A DNA stretch of 64,000 nucleotides from an uncultured Butyricimonas sp. (GTDB lineage Bacteria; Bacteroidota; Bacteroidia; Bacteroidales; Marinifilaceae), in contig CALUMT010000017.1 in NCBI GenBank assembly GCA_944321845.1, positions 58,927 through 122,926 on the forward strand, written 5' to 3'. The notes beneath the pieces are model-generated. The model had not been told where the DNA came from and made no database searches. It was given only the letters and a program-made list of their open reading frames with translations. Shown one piece after another: positions 34,208 through 43,943 of the stretch. The translations under genes and the position numbers were made by a program. Every line of letters begins with the position of its first letter. The stretch's first letter is position 1.

Positions 34208-37200
34208 TTAAAATGCTGCACTGATAGAAAATTCAAAACTCCGGGCAAAAGGATAGGACAATCCCCTTTCCTGTTTAATGTTGGAAATCCGGAACAAGTC
34301 ATTCGTCATGAACTCCACGCGCAAACGGGTCAAGTATAATTTCTCGCAAAAGGCAGAAGTGAAATCGTAGGAGACACTCAAACTTCTCATGTTCAAATAG
34401 TATTCATCCCTCACGAAACGGCTGGTCTGCATAGGAACAGAAGCATCAGCAATATTCTTATATTTGACGATGTCACCAGATTGTTTCCAACGACTCTCAA
34501 ACACTCGCTTGTCGGCATTCTTCAATGGATTGGAACCTTCCACACGGGATACCAAAGTCTGGTTGTAAATTGTTCCTCCACAAGAATAGTCAAACATCAT
34601 ATTCAAAGAAATACCCTTGAATGTCAAGTAAGAACCAAAAACCCCAGAAGCATCAGGATCGGAATCCCCATAGACACGCTTATCCCTGTAGTCATAGGTA
34701 AAAGTAGGATTGCCATCCTTGTCGATGTATACTTCTTGTCCCGTGGCCGGATCGATACCACCAGATTTCACCACTTTTACCGCACTCAGGGATTGTCCTT
34801 CCTCGTACAAGGGCGGAGGTAAAAGGGTCTTTTCATCATTCAACTGTTCATTCATGGCTTTCAAGGCATTACTTATCTTTTTCACCTTATTTCTGTTATG
34901 GGTCAAGGTCAAAGAAAGTGACCAGTTCCAATTTTGATTGGATATGGGTACCACACGAGCTGATAATTCCAAACCATCGTTCTGTAATTTACCTATATTC
35001 TCTTTAGCCTGATTGGTCCCGATAGATGGAGCCTTCGTCACATCCAACAACAAGTTGTCCGTCATCTTACGATACCAATCAAAAGTCATATCCAAGCGAT
35101 TGGAGAAGAGCACGACATCAAGACCAACATTGTAAGTCAAGGTCCGCTCCCACTTCAAATCGGGATTACTGATCGCCATGGGGATCGCCCCAATTCCCTT
35201 GTAATATTCTAGTTCATTCTTGTACTCGTAAGTCGTCATCGCCTGATAGGGAGAGAAAGAAGCGTTACCGGTGTAACCGACACTTCCCCGCAATTTTAAT
35301 CTATCAGTCGGCCCGAAATTCAAGAAATGTTCCTTGTGTATATTCCAACCGACCCCTAAACTCCAGAACGGCGCATAACGCTGATCCGAACCAAATTTGG
35401 AGGAACCCTCGTAACGGATAGAAGCATCGGCGAAATAACGGTCATCATAAATAACGTTTCCGTTCACGTAGAAACCGGCAGATCGAGATATATCCTGACT
35501 ACCTGTCGGGCGTCCACCCTCCGGATAGCTCGTGGCAAAAGCAGGGTGAGCCAAACGGTCGGAAAATATCCCTGTTCCGGAATAACCGTTCATGTTTGTC
35601 TCCGAGGTGTTAATATTACTTCCCGCAAGCACGCTCAACAAGGTCCCCGTACCGAACATTTTGTTATAAGACAACGAAATTCTTCCCTCATAAGTCAAAC
35701 CTTTCGTGTTGGACAAAGTGATAGTTCCAGATTCCGCTGCCGGCCTATCCTTAAATTCGTTTGAATTAGGAGAAAGGAATTTCTCCGTGTCATCTTTCGT
35801 CTTGTTCAGCGAGAAGAATCCTTCCAGACGCAAGTTTTTCACAACCTCTACCCGTAAATTCAGCGAGGTATTCAAGTAAAATTGCTCTCCTTTGTTATAA
35901 CTCCCGAGAGAAGCCTCATACAAGGGATTGGCTACATTATGGGTCAACGTCTTATTCAAGGAGCCATCCTCGAGATAGACTGGATCATAAGGATTCATAT
36001 CCGCATAGGTAGAAAAAGTACCATAAGGAGATTCCTCATTGTTGACAACAGTAATTGTCGTGTTATTGTCTATAAATACTTTATCCTGCTTATTGTAGGA
36101 TAATTTAAAAGAAAGTGAATAACGGTCACGGCGCGATTCCTTCATCACCCCGTTCTCCCTACCGTAACGTGCCGTAAGACTGTAACGGATATATTCATCA
36201 CCACCGGCCACACTCACGTTATGATTTTGCGTGAAAGCATTGCGTAACGGTTTTGACATCCAATCCGTATCCACCCCTTCTCTTACCCGCTTAAAAATCT
36301 CATTATATTCCTCATCCAGTTTGTAGCCGTCAGCACCAGTCCCCTTGAAAACTCCCGCCAAACGCTCATATTCCAATTTCTCCGCAGCATTAAGTAAGTC
36401 ATAATCGCTCAAATCCGGCATGGAAAGTCCGAAGGTTCCGGCATAGGAAACACGCATTTTACCAGCCTTCAAGGGTTTCGTTGTAATCACGATAACTCCC
36501 TTGGATGCTTTTGCACCGTACAATGCAGAAGCAGAAGCATCCTTCAAAACGGTAACGGTCTCCACGTCATTGATATCCATGTCAAACACATAATCCAGAT
36601 CGACTTCAGCTCCATCCACGATAAAAGTCGGAACATTGGAGGAACCCTCGAAACTGCTCCGTCCCCGCACCAATATCTCGGGGCGAGTATTCGGGTCGGA
36701 TCCCATCTCGTTGTTCGTCACGATCTGCATTCCAGGCACGAAAGCCGCCAAACTTTTCAACAAACTTTTTGAACCAGCCGCCAATAACTGATCACGACTT
36801 ACCGCTGTGGCCGCACCGGTATAACTGGCCTTAGACTTATTACCGAAACCGGTAATAACGACCTCCTCCAATTCTTCCTCTGCCGGGTGCATAACCACAT
36901 TCAAGTTATCTTTCACAAGTTCTTTCACGGTCACTTCACACGTTTCCATCCCGATAAAAGAGAATTGCAACACAACACTCTCCCCCTCTTTTTTAAACTC
37001 CAGTTTAAATTTTCCATCTGCATCCGTCGCCACCCCAATGGTTGTTCCCTTGAGCGTAACGGAAACCCCGGGAAGCGTGTGACCGTCCTTTGATTTCACA
37101 ACACCCGCCAATTTCCATGTTTTCGTATCGGTTGACTGTTTTTCTCGTGATATGATGATTACATCATCCACAAGCCGATGAAATAATTGGGTACCTTTCA

Positions 37201-37501
37201 AAACCTGGTCCAAAATCTCAAACACCGTGGCATTTGCTGCAGAAACAGACACGATTTTCCCGGCCACCTCATCATTATTATAAAAAAATTCATAGCCGGA
37301 CTCCTGACGCAATTCCTCTATCACGGAAAGCAACGTCACATCCTGTCGTTCCATTGTCATCTTTCGCTCCTGGGCCATCGCCTGTATCGGATACGGAAAG
37401 ACTCCTATCAGCATGCCAAGCAAAAGGCACTCGAAAATAGGGTAAATCAATCTCCGGGATAAACAATTCTTTATCCCTGCTTTCTGGTTTTTTCTCATCA
37501 T
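34208..37501 (-). CDS. SusC/RagA-family TonB-dependent transporter with STN domain (second locus)
   Basis: 1097 residues. Signal peptide, STN domain at about 48-115 (MTMERQDVTLLSVIEELRQESGYEFFYNNDEV), carboxypeptidase-like domain (GVVKSKDGHTLPGVSVTLKGTTIGVATDADGKF), plug with VVITGFGNKSKASYTGAAT and DVETVTVLKDASASALYGAKASKG, and a barrel ending in FEFSISAAF. With the adjacent FecR and sigma genes it forms a cell-surface signalling transporter. Less GC-rich than the first locus. Confidence 0.95.
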   Translation of the reverse strand: MMRKNQKAGIKNCLSRRLIYPIFECLLLGMLIGVFPYPIQAMAQERKMTMERQDVTLLSVIEELRQESGYEFFYNNDEVAGKIVSVSAANATVFEILDQVLKGTQLFHRLVDDVIIISREKQSTDTKTWKLAGVVKSKDGHTLPGVSVTLKGTTIGVATDADGKFKLEFKKEGESVVLQFSFIGMETCEVTVKELVKDNLNVVMHPAEEELEEVVITGFGNKSKASYTGAATAVSRDQLLAAGSKSLLKSLAAFVPGMQIVTNNEMGSDPNTRPEILVRGRSSFEGSSNVPTFIVDGAEVDLDYVFDMDINDVETVTVLKDASASALYGAKASKGVIVITTKPLKAGKMRVSYAGTFGLSMPDLSDYDLLNAAEKLEYERLAGVFKGTGADGYKLDEEYNEIFKRVREGVDTDWMSKPLRNAFTQNHNVSVAGGDEYIRYSLTARYGRENGVMKESRRDRYSLSFKLSYNKQDKVFIDNNTTITVVNNEESPYGTFSTYADMNPYDPVYLEDGSLNKTLTHNVANPLYEASLGSYNKGEQFYLNTSLNLRVEVVKNLRLEGFFSLNKTKDDTEKFLSPNSNEFKDRPAAESGTITLSNTKGLTYEGRISLSYNKMFGTGTLLSVLAGSNINTSETNMNGYSGTGIFSDRLAHPAFATSYPEGGRPTGSQDISRSAGFYVNGNVIYDDRYFADASIRYEGSSKFGSDQRYAPFWSLGVGWNIHKEHFLNFGPTDRLKLRGSVGYTGNASFSPYQAMTTYEYKNELEYYKGIGAIPMAISNPDLKWERTLTYNVGLDVVLFSNRLDMTFDWYRKMTDNLLLDVTKAPSIGTNQAKENIGKLQNDGLELSARVVPISNQNWNWSLSLTLTHNRNKVKKISNALKAMNEQLNDEKTLLPPPLYEEGQSLSAVKVVKSGGIDPATGQEVYIDKDGNPTFTYDYRDKRVYGDSDPDASGVFGSYLTFKGISLNMMFDYSCGGTIYNQTLVSRVEGSNPLKNADKRVFESRWKQSGDIVKYKNIADASVPMQTSRFVRDEYYLNMRSLSVSYDFTSAFCEKLYLTRLRVEFMTNDLFRISNIKQERGLSYPFARSFEFSISAAF

Positions 37502-37537
37502 TTACTCGTATTTAGTTAGTCAATAGTTAAATCGGTT

Positions 37538-38698
37538 TTATTCTATAAAAATCACATTATCTTTCATATACAATTTCACATCAGCAGTCATCTCGATCAA
37601 TCGCAACAGTTCCGTGGTCTCCCCATATTTCAATAATGTCCCCGTGAAACGCTTTTCTCTCTTCTTATCATTCTTGAATACGTACGAAATGTCGTACCAA
37701 CGGGCCAGTTTGCGCATCACTTCGTCAAGATTCTCGTCCTCAAACACGAATCGGTCTTTTCTCCAGGCGCTGTAAATAGAAGCATTCACTTTCCGGTGTA
37801 TCAAACGTTCGCCTTGCACAAACAATTGCTCATCAGGATTCAAAACAATTCCTTTTTCCTGCCCTCTAGGACAAACCCTCACCCGACCTTTTTCCAGTGT
37901 CACGTGTATATTGTCATCATTTTCATACACGGACATGTTGAACGACGTTCCCAAGACCTCCACATTCAATCGCTGAGAATTTACCCGAAAAGGATGCTTT
38001 TCATCCCGTTCCACTTCAAAATAAGCCTCTCCGTTCAAATATACCTCCCGATAATTTCCCTGGAAACGTGAGGGAAACCGTAATTCAGAAACACTGTTTA
38101 ACCAGATTCTGGAACCATCCGCCAGAGTTATATTATATTCGCCTCCACGGGGAATCTTCAGCGTATACCAAACGACCCGTGCAGTGGTGTCCGATGTTTC
38201 ATAAGTCAATCGACCTTTATCTTTAATAACAACATCCCTTCCTTTATCAAAGTTCAAAACCGTATCCTTAAGTCCATCAAGAAGAAAAGACTCTCCTTGG
38301 TCTGAAAACAAGACACTCCCTGACATTTCCACCTGATGCTGAGCCACCACATTTTTGAGCGGTTTCTCGGGACTTGCTTTTTCCTGAAGGAATCCCACCC
38401 AAAACAATAACAAGACAATAGCTGCAGCCCCAGTCCACCAATATAGCTTCCGCAATCGATTACTCTTCTTGTATTTCTCTATCCGTAATTCCATTTCTTC
38501 CTTTCCCCTACGGATATCCACGGAAGCAAACATTTCCAGTTTCTCCTGTAATTTTTTCTCGTCCTTTAATTCTTCCAATAACGACCGATGACGTTCATTC
38601 TCTTCCAACCAACGTTGTAAGACAACACGATCCTCCGAAGATATCTCATCCTTGAGATAAGCCAAGATCAATTTCTTTATATCTATCGTGTGTTTCAT
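37538..38698 (-). CDS. FecR-family anti-sigma regulator (second locus)
   Basis: 386 residues. N-terminal anti-sigma region (YLKDEISSEDRVVLQRWLEENERHRSLLEEL), a single membrane helix (LYWWTGAAAIVLLLFWVGFL), then the FecR domain (YNITLADGSRIWLNSVSELRFPSRF; GEAYFEVERDEKHPFRVNSQRLNVEVLGTSFNMS) and a DUF4974-like C-terminus. It would couple the STN domain of the next gene to the sigma factor encoded just upstream. Confidence 0.94.
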   Translation of the reverse strand: MKHTIDIKKLILAYLKDEISSEDRVVLQRWLEENERHRSLLEELKDEKKLQEKLEMFASVDIRRGKEEMELRIEKYKKSNRLRKLYWWTGAAAIVLLLFWVGFLQEKASPEKPLKNVVAQHQVEMSGSVLFSDQGESFLLDGLKDTVLNFDKGRDVVIKDKGRLTYETSDTTARVVWYTLKIPRGGEYNITLADGSRIWLNSVSELRFPSRFQGNYREVYLNGEAYFEVERDEKHPFRVNSQRLNVEVLGTSFNMSVYENDDNIHVTLEKGRVRVCPRGQEKGIVLNPDEQLFVQGERLIHRKVNASIYSAWRKDRFVFEDENLDEVMRKLARWYDISYVFKNDKKREKRFTGTLLKYGETTELLRLIEMTADVKLYMKDNVIFIE

Positions 38699-38760
38699 TC
38701 TATCAAATTTTATAACTGAAACACACTCGAAACAGAAATAGGTGACAAGGAGGAAAATTT

Positions 38761-39327
38761 TTATATGCCAGGGAAAAATAACGACACGTAAGAAAATAGA
38801 TCTCCCAATCGGACACGCAAGTATTGCTTGGCCCGTTGTTTCTGTGTTTTTATCGTATTTAATGAAATCTCCAATTCATCGGCGATCTCTTTATCGGACA
38901 TATTCTCGAGATAGGATTTTTTGAAAATCTCCCGACACTTTTCCGGCAATTCCTCTACAGCCGCAAATATTTCAGCCACAATTTCTGACTGAATCCGCTG
39001 GCAGAGGAAATAATCATCATCCCACTCTTCCTGAACCAACATTTTATGATTCTTACGACGAATCTCTTCATTCCGCAAAAAATTCAGACAACGGGTCTGA
39101 ACCGCATTATATAAATAAGCTTTCACCGTTTTTATATTTGGGAATTTCCCATGATCCATTTTCCAGAACAGCAGGAAAACATCTTGTACAATATCTTTAG
39201 CCTCTTCCGGAGAGTTTATCATCTGGGTTGCAAAGAAACACAATTGCCTGTAATAGGTATTGAATACACTATTAAATGTTTCTTGCTTACCCTGCATCGT
39301 ATGTTCCCCGGAAAAATCCATAATCAT
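38761..39327 (-). CDS. ECF RNA polymerase sigma factor (second locus)
   Basis: 188 residues. Region 2: FNSVFNTYYRQLCFFATQMINSPEEAKDIVQDVFLLFWK. Region 4: VEELPEKCREIFKKSYLENMSDKEIADELEISLNTIKTQKQRAKQYLR. The start could be the ATG at 39327 or the one at 39321. A TACTTTTG box lies at 39367-39374. It heads the operon that continues through FecR, SusC, SusD, DUF4843 and the PKD-like lipoprotein. Confidence 0.94.
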   Translation of the reverse strand: MIMDFSGEHTMQGKQETFNSVFNTYYRQLCFFATQMINSPEEAKDIVQDVFLLFWKMDHGKFPNIKTVKAYLYNAVQTRCLNFLRNEEIRRKNHKMLVQEEWDDDYFLCQRIQSEIVAEIFAAVEELPEKCREIFKKSYLENMSDKEIADELEISLNTIKTQKQRAKQYLRVRLGDLFSYVSLFFPGI

Positions 39328-39366
39328 AAATATTCAATAAAATCAAAAACCTATAATCGCCACGAA

Positions 39367-39374
39367 CAAAAGTA
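39367..39374 (-). promoter_or_regulatory. -7 promoter box for the second-locus sigma gene
   Basis: The complement reads TACTTTTG, matching TAnnTTTG, 40 bases upstream of the start codon. The same octamer heads dnaE, tsaC and the third-locus sigma gene. Confidence 0.45.
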
Positions 39375-39438
39375 TAAAAACGTTATAAAATTTCTATTAC
39401 AGTGAAGAAAAAAAATGACACCTTACTCGCAGATGAGA

Positions 39439-40863
39439 TTAAGCATGCCGTTTGACGCTGCCTCGCAGGAGTTCCGGTTCGGGGAGGGAGACCCGGGTGA
39501 AGCTGACGAGGGCGGCGAGGGTGGCAAATCCCCCGGCGAGGTAGAGGGCGGCGTAGGTGCCGTTGTCGGCGAAAAGGGTGAACACGAGGGCAACCAGGGA
39601 AGCCCCGGAGGTCTGCCCCGTGAGGCGGGCCATTCCCAACATACCACTGGCTCCCCCGCTACGGGCAGGCGGGGCGGAGGAAATCAGGATACTGTTGTTC
39701 GGGGTTTGGAAGAGGCCGAACCCGGCACCACACAAAGCCATGAAACAACCGATCATCACGTGGGAAGCCGTGTCGGCGAATACCGCCATGAGGAAGAGCC
39801 CCACGGCAAGCAGCCCGAGACCGACACCCCCGAGTATCCCGGCATGCACGCGCTCGATGAGCTTACCGGCCAAAGGTGCGGCCACCATGGTCGCCAGAGG
39901 CCAGGGAGTAAGCAGCACCCCGGTCTCGACCTCTGTCATCCCGAGCGTGTGCTGCAGGAAGAAGGGGAGCGACACGAGGGCTAGCATCTGCGCCACGAAG
40001 GAGCAGATGGAGGTACACACGGAAAGGGAAAATATCGGGATTTTCAACAAATCAACCGGCAAGAGCGGGAAAGGACGGGCAAGTTGCTGACGGACGAAGA
40101 AGTAACCGACAACGAAGGTGAGCAGGATGACAGGGGCGAGTATTTGCCAACCGACCTCGTGGGTGAACCCCTCGATGGAGAAGATGAAAAGGCCGAAGGT
40201 GAGGGCGTTCATCAAGGCTCCCGACCAGTCGAAACGGTGTTCCTTTACCTTCACGGGATTGGCCGGCAAGTAGCGGGCCGAGAGCACGAGGGCGAGGATG
40301 CTTATCGGTATATTGATAGCAAAGAGCCATTGCCAGGAAGCCACGGACAGGATGGCGGCGGCGATGGTAGGTCCGCCGGCGGCGGCCACGGCCACAACGA
40401 GGGCGTTAATACCCAAGCCCCGACCGAGATGACGACGGGGATAGATGAGGCGGATGAGGGTGGTGTTGACACTAGCCAGGGCCGCCGCCCCGAATCCCTG
40501 GAATACCCGCGACAGGGTGAGCGAGAAGAGGGAGCGAGAGAGAAGGCAGGCCGTGGAGGCCCCGGCAAACAGCACCAGGCCGCAGAGATAGACTTTCTTG
40601 TACCCCCAGATGTCTCCCAACGAGGAGAGGGAGAGCAGGGAGATGACAATGGCCAACTGGTAAGCGTTGACAATCCAGATGGAGGTGGATGGCGACGCGT
40701 GGAGGTCCGCCGCGATGGAGGGCAGGGCCACGTTGGCAATGGTTCCGTCGAGGACGGAGAGGGTTATCCCGGCGGCAATGGCCAGAATGGCCCAATAGCG
40801 CCGCGGGGTGGGAATCCCGTCCGGGACGGGGGCTTCCGCTGTTGTATGTACCATAGTTTTCAT
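39439..40863 (-). CDS. MFS exporter of the DHA2 (EmrB/QacA) type
   Basis: 474 residues from the ATG at 40863; a TTG at 40890 would add nine residues. About 14 hydrophobic helices. Typical motifs: LDGTIANVALPSIAADLHAS in helix 1, LSLSSLGDIWGYKKVYLCG (motif A) after helix 2, SRVFQGFGAAAL, and SWQWLFAINIPI, which is diagnostic of the DHA2 family. These proton antiporters export drugs or other small toxic molecules. It is 78 bases downstream of purN on the same strand. The gene is GC-rich, giving many spurious antisense frames. Confidence 0.88.
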   Translation of the reverse strand: MKTMVHTTAEAPVPDGIPTPRRYWAILAIAAGITLSVLDGTIANVALPSIAADLHASPSTSIWIVNAYQLAIVISLLSLSSLGDIWGYKKVYLCGLVLFAGASTACLLSRSLFSLTLSRVFQGFGAAALASVNTTLIRLIYPRRHLGRGLGINALVVAVAAAGGPTIAAAILSVASWQWLFAINIPISILALVLSARYLPANPVKVKEHRFDWSGALMNALTFGLFIFSIEGFTHEVGWQILAPVILLTFVVGYFFVRQQLARPFPLLPVDLLKIPIFSLSVCTSICSFVAQMLALVSLPFFLQHTLGMTEVETGVLLTPWPLATMVAAPLAGKLIERVHAGILGGVGLGLLAVGLFLMAVFADTASHVMIGCFMALCGAGFGLFQTPNNSILISSAPPARSGGASGMLGMARLTGQTSGASLVALVFTLFADNGTYAALYLAGGFATLAALVSFTRVSLPEPELLRGSVKRHA

Positions 40864-40941
40864 GTCGCTAAAGTACGAAATTAATCCCAAGGTTATTCCC
40901 CACCCCTCGCGGCTTCAGTAGCCGCCGGTATATGCCTCGCG

Positions 40942-41517
40942 TTATTCCGGGAGGCTGTCAGCGAATTCCTTGATGACACGGGGGAAGTGGGCGTACTCGA
41001 GAGCATGCACCTTGGCGGCAAGGGTGTCGGGCGTGTCGTCGGGAAGGACGGGGCAGGTGGCCTGGAAGATGGCGGCACCCTCGTCGTAGCGGTCGTTGAC
41101 GTGGTGGATGGTGATTCCACTCTCCTTCTCGCCGGCAGCGATGACGGCCTCGTGGACGTGCTCGCCGTACATTCCCTTGCCCCCGAACTTGGGAAGCAGG
41201 GCCGGGTGGATGTTGATAATCCGGTCGGGATAAGCGGCCAAGAGGTTGGCTGGCACTTTCCAGAGAAATCCGGCGAGGACAATGAGGTCAACGGCCTCGG
41301 CTTTCAGGCGGTCGAGGATGAGATCGGAATGGTAGAATTGCTCGCGATTGAAGACGAGAGCGGGCACTCCCAGGCGTTTGGCCCGCTCGAGAACGTAGGC
41401 GTCGGGCTTGTTGCAAAGGACGAGGGAAACCCGGTTCCGGGGGTCATTCTCGAAGAAACGGATGATATTTTCGGCGTTAGAACCTGAACCAGAGGCAAAT
41501 ATTGCTATTTTCTTCAT
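40942..41517 (-). CDS. purN: Phosphoribosylglycinamide formyltransferase
   Basis: 191 residues from the ATG at 41517; another ATG at 41529 adds four residues. Motifs: IAIFASGSGSNAENII at the N-terminus, IVLAGFLWKVP, and the catalytic-site INIHPALLPKFGGKGMYG with GITIHHVNDRYDEGAAIFQ (Asn-His-Asp triad). It transfers the formyl group from 10-formyl-tetrahydrofolate to GAR in purine synthesis. Divergent from acpP. Confidence 0.94.
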   Translation of the reverse strand: MKKIAIFASGSGSNAENIIRFFENDPRNRVSLVLCNKPDAYVLERAKRLGVPALVFNREQFYHSDLILDRLKAEAVDLIVLAGFLWKVPANLLAAYPDRIINIHPALLPKFGGKGMYGEHVHEAVIAAGEKESGITIHHVNDRYDEGAAIFQATCPVLPDDTPDTLAAKVHALEYAHFPRVIKEFADSLPE

Positions 41518-41601
41518 TTTATAAATCATTAAAAATCAACGGCATAAAGATATAAAACTTCATTCTATGCCCAAAAAATTTTCTTGTAAAAATAAAATGA
41601 G

Positions 41602-41609
41602 TAACTTTG
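41602..41609 (+). promoter_or_regulatory. -7 promoter box for acpP-fabF-rnc
   Basis: TAACTTTG matches TAnnTTTG. A TTG lies at 41584-41586, four bases closer than usual. The RNA would have a leader of about 72 bases before the acpP ATG. Confidence 0.55.
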
Positions 41610-41635
41610 TGCCCAACTTTAGAGAGTTATGAAGT

Positions 41636-41647
41636 CGCCGCAAGGCG
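41636..41647 (+). other. Small GNRA-capped hairpin in the acpP leader
   Basis: CGCC and GGCG pair around a GCAA tetraloop in the leader of acpP. It may stabilise the mRNA or tune expression; no known regulatory RNA family is recognised. Confidence 0.4.
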
Positions 41648-41688
41648 CGTGTGTTAATTTACAAAATGTCTAATTAAAATTAAAAGTT

Positions 41689-41925
41689 ATGTCTGACATT
41701 CAAAACAGAGTAAAAGCTATCATCGTTGATAAATTAGGTGTGGATGAATCTGAGGTTACCCCGAACGCCACTTTCACGAACGATTTAGGTGCAGATTCTT
41801 TGGATACTGTAGAGTTGATCATGGAATTGGAGAAAGAATTCAACATCACTATTCCGGACGACCAAGCAGAAAAGATCACGACGGTAGGTGACGCTATTGC
41901 TTACGTAGAAGCTAACGCACAATAA
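41689..41925 (+). CDS. acpP: Acyl carrier protein
   Basis: 78 residues with the phosphopantetheine attachment site at Ser37 in [16 protein letters not shown]. Highly acidic, normal length. It carries growing acyl chains in fatty-acid synthesis. It is followed after 11 bases by fabF, the usual pairing, and preceded by a TAACTTTG promoter box. Confidence 0.97.
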   Translation: MSDIQNRVKAIIVDKLGVDESEVTPNATFTNDLGADSLDTVELIMELEKEFNITIPDDQAEKITTVGDAIAYVEANAQ

Positions 41926-41936
41926 ATAGTTATTCT

Positions 41937-43181
41937 ATGACACTCAAACGAGTAGTAATTACTGGTCTTGGGACCATAAATCCACTGGGTCACAACGTGG
42001 CCGAGTTTTGGGAAAATCTGAAGGGTGGCGTCAGTGGCGCCGGGCCTATTACTCGTTTTGATGCATCTAAATTCCGCACGCAATTCGCCTGCGAGATTAA
42101 AAATTACGAGCCCACGGCACACTTTGACCGCAAAGAGGTCCGCAAGATGGATCTTTACACGCAATTCGGTATTATCGCCGCACGCGAGGCTATCAAGGAT
42201 GCCGCACTCGACTTCGAGAAAGAAGACAAGAAAAGGATTGGTGTTATCTGGGGAGCCGGAATCGGTGGTCTGGAGACATTCTACGAGGAATGCGCTTCAT
42301 TCGCCACGGGAGACGGGACGCCCAGATTTAACCCGTTCTTTATACCCAAGATGATCGCGAACATGGCAGGAGGTATGATCGCTATTGAATTCGGGCTGAA
42401 AGGACCGAATTACACGACCGTTTCCGCTTGCGCGTCATCAGCACATTCACTTGTAGATGCATTAAATCTTATCCGATTAGGGAAAGCAGACGTGATTGTA
42501 GCCGGGGGATCGGAAGCCGCCATTACCGTACCGGGAGTGGGTGGGTTCAATGCCCTGAAAGCAATCTCAACCCGCAATGACGATCCTCAAAGCGCTTCGC
42601 GTCCTTTCGACGCCGACCGTGACGGATTCGTGCTGGGTGAAGGAGGAGCTTCCTTAGTCGTGGAAGAGTATGAACACGCCGTGAAACGCGGAGCCAAGAT
42701 CTACGCGGAACTGGCAGGAGGAGGCATAAACTGCGATGCACACCACATGACCGCACCACACCCGGAAGGAGAAGGAGCAGCTGATGTCATGTTGCTGGCG
42801 TTGGAGGATGCAGGCCTTACCCCGGCCGATGTTGATTATATCAACGTTCACGGAACATCCACGGGATTGGGTGATATCGCGGAACCTAAAGCTATCAAGT
42901 TAGCATTCGGCGATCACGCTTACAATCTGAATATCAGTTCCACAAAATCCATGACAGGTCACCTGTTAGGTGCAGCCGGTGCATTGGAAGCAATCGCTTC
43001 TGTCCTGGCCGTGAAGAACGACATTGTACCCCCGACCATCAATTTCCATTCTTTGGATCCGGAACTGGATCCGAAACTGAATTTCACGTTCAACAAGGCT
43101 CAAGAGAGAACGGTTAACGTGGCTATCAGTAACACGTTTGGCTTCGGCGGTCACAATGCTTGCGTTGTATTCAAGAAATAA
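41937..43181 (+). CDS. fabF: 3-oxoacyl-ACP synthase II
   Basis: 414 residues. The Cys-His-His catalytic set is visible: Cys165 in VSACASSAHS, then NVHGTSTGLGD and KSMTGHLLGAAGALE. It elongates acyl-ACP by condensation with malonyl-ACP. The length and the GFGGHNACVVFKK ending are typical. Second gene of the acpP-fabF-rnc operon. Confidence 0.97.
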   Translation: MTLKRVVITGLGTINPLGHNVAEFWENLKGGVSGAGPITRFDASKFRTQFACEIKNYEPTAHFDRKEVRKMDLYTQFGIIAAREAIKDAALDFEKEDKKRIGVIWGAGIGGLETFYEECASFATGDGTPRFNPFFIPKMIANMAGGMIAIEFGLKGPNYTTVSACASSAHSLVDALNLIRLGKADVIVAGGSEAAITVPGVGGFNALKAISTRNDDPQSASRPFDADRDGFVLGEGGASLVVEEYEHAVKRGAKIYAELAGGGINCDAHHMTAPHPEGEGAADVMLLALEDAGLTPADVDYINVHGTSTGLGDIAEPKAIKLAFGDHAYNLNISSTKSMTGHLLGAAGALEAIASVLAVKNDIVPPTINFHSLDPELDPKLNFTFNKAQERTVNVAISNTFGFGGHNACVVFKK

Positions 43182-43203
43182 TCACTCCATAAAACTTGGC
43201 AAA

Positions 43204-43935
43204 GTGATTAGCAAGTTAATTCAATCCATAAAACTTTATCTTCATCGCGAAGAGAAGTTTTATGGATTGTCTTTTTCTGAATGGGGTTTTATCCCCAAGA
43301 ACAGGGGTTTATATACCTTGGCCTTATTGCATCGGTCGGCATCCCGTCAGACGAAAAGCGGCACGGTGTTGAATTACGAGCGCCTGGAGTTTCTCGGTGA
43401 CGCGGTACTAGGAGCCATCGTGGCAGATATCGTGTACAAGTTCTTCCCGAACAAGGACGAGGGGTTCATGACCCAATTACGTTCCCGCATCGTCAGCCGG
43501 GCCTCCCTGAACCAAATCGCCATACAAATGGGGCTGGATAAAGAGGTCATCGCCCATGCCGACTTATCACGGAACAAGCATATTTACGGAGACGTGTTTG
43601 AAGCGTTCACGGGGGCTATTTACCTGGACCAGGGATACGAGAAGACGAAGGCGTTTATCGAGAATTACGTCATTCCCCATTACGTGGATATCGAAACGCT
43701 GGTGTACGAGGACAAGAACTATAAAAGTCGCCTGATTGAATGGGCCCAGAAGGAAAAAGTGGATATGCACATTCAAACCCAACCCGCCAATCCCCGGCAA
43801 ACCAAATTCATTTGCACGATCGCCATTGACTCGGAAATCTGGGGACAGGGTGTCGGAACGTCAAAAAAAGAGGCGGAACAAAAGTCCGCCGCTGTAGTTA
43901 TTCATAAGTTGCAAGAAAAACAACACGAGGTATAA
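43204..43935 (+). CDS. rnc: Ribonuclease III
   Basis: 243 residues if translation starts at the GTG at 43204; an in-frame ATG at 43156 would overlap fabF by 26 bases and add 16 residues. The catalytic signature NYERLEFLGDAVLGAIVADIVY and the second acidic site GDVFEAFTGAIYLDQG are intact, and a double-stranded RNA-binding domain follows (NYKSRLIEWAQKEK to KKEAEQKSAAVVIHKL). It processes rRNA and other structured RNAs. A long N-terminal extension before the catalytic domain is normal in Bacteroidetes. The stop is inside a hairpin shared with efp. Confidence 0.93.
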   Translation: MISKLIQSIKLYLHREEKFYGLSFSEWGFIPKNRGLYTLALLHRSASRQTKSGTVLNYERLEFLGDAVLGAIVADIVYKFFPNKDEGFMTQLRSRIVSRASLNQIAIQMGLDKEVIAHADLSRNKHIYGDVFEAFTGAIYLDQGYEKTKAFIENYVIPHYVDIETLVYEDKNYKSRLIEWAQKEKVDMHIQTQPANPRQTKFICTIAIDSEIWGQGVGTSKKEAEQKSAAVVIHKLQEKQHEV

Positions 43936-43942
43936 TCGTGTT
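43922..43942. terminator. Shared hairpin between rnc and efp
   Basis: AACACGA (43922-43928) pairs with TCGTGTT (43936-43942), overlapping the rnc stop and ending two bases before the efp stop region. It is likely a bidirectional terminator for the convergent genes; the T tract is moderate. Confidence 0.55.
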
Positions 43943-43943
43943 A

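Noticed and set aside
39415-39984. Plus-strand frames opposite the MFS gene (also 40084-40884)
   Set aside because: Low-complexity Gly/Glu-rich products, antisense to a membrane protein gene.
43138-43203. Longer N-terminus for RNase III
   Set aside because: It would overlap the end of fabF and encode residues not typical of the family; the ATG at 43156 remains a possible alternative start.
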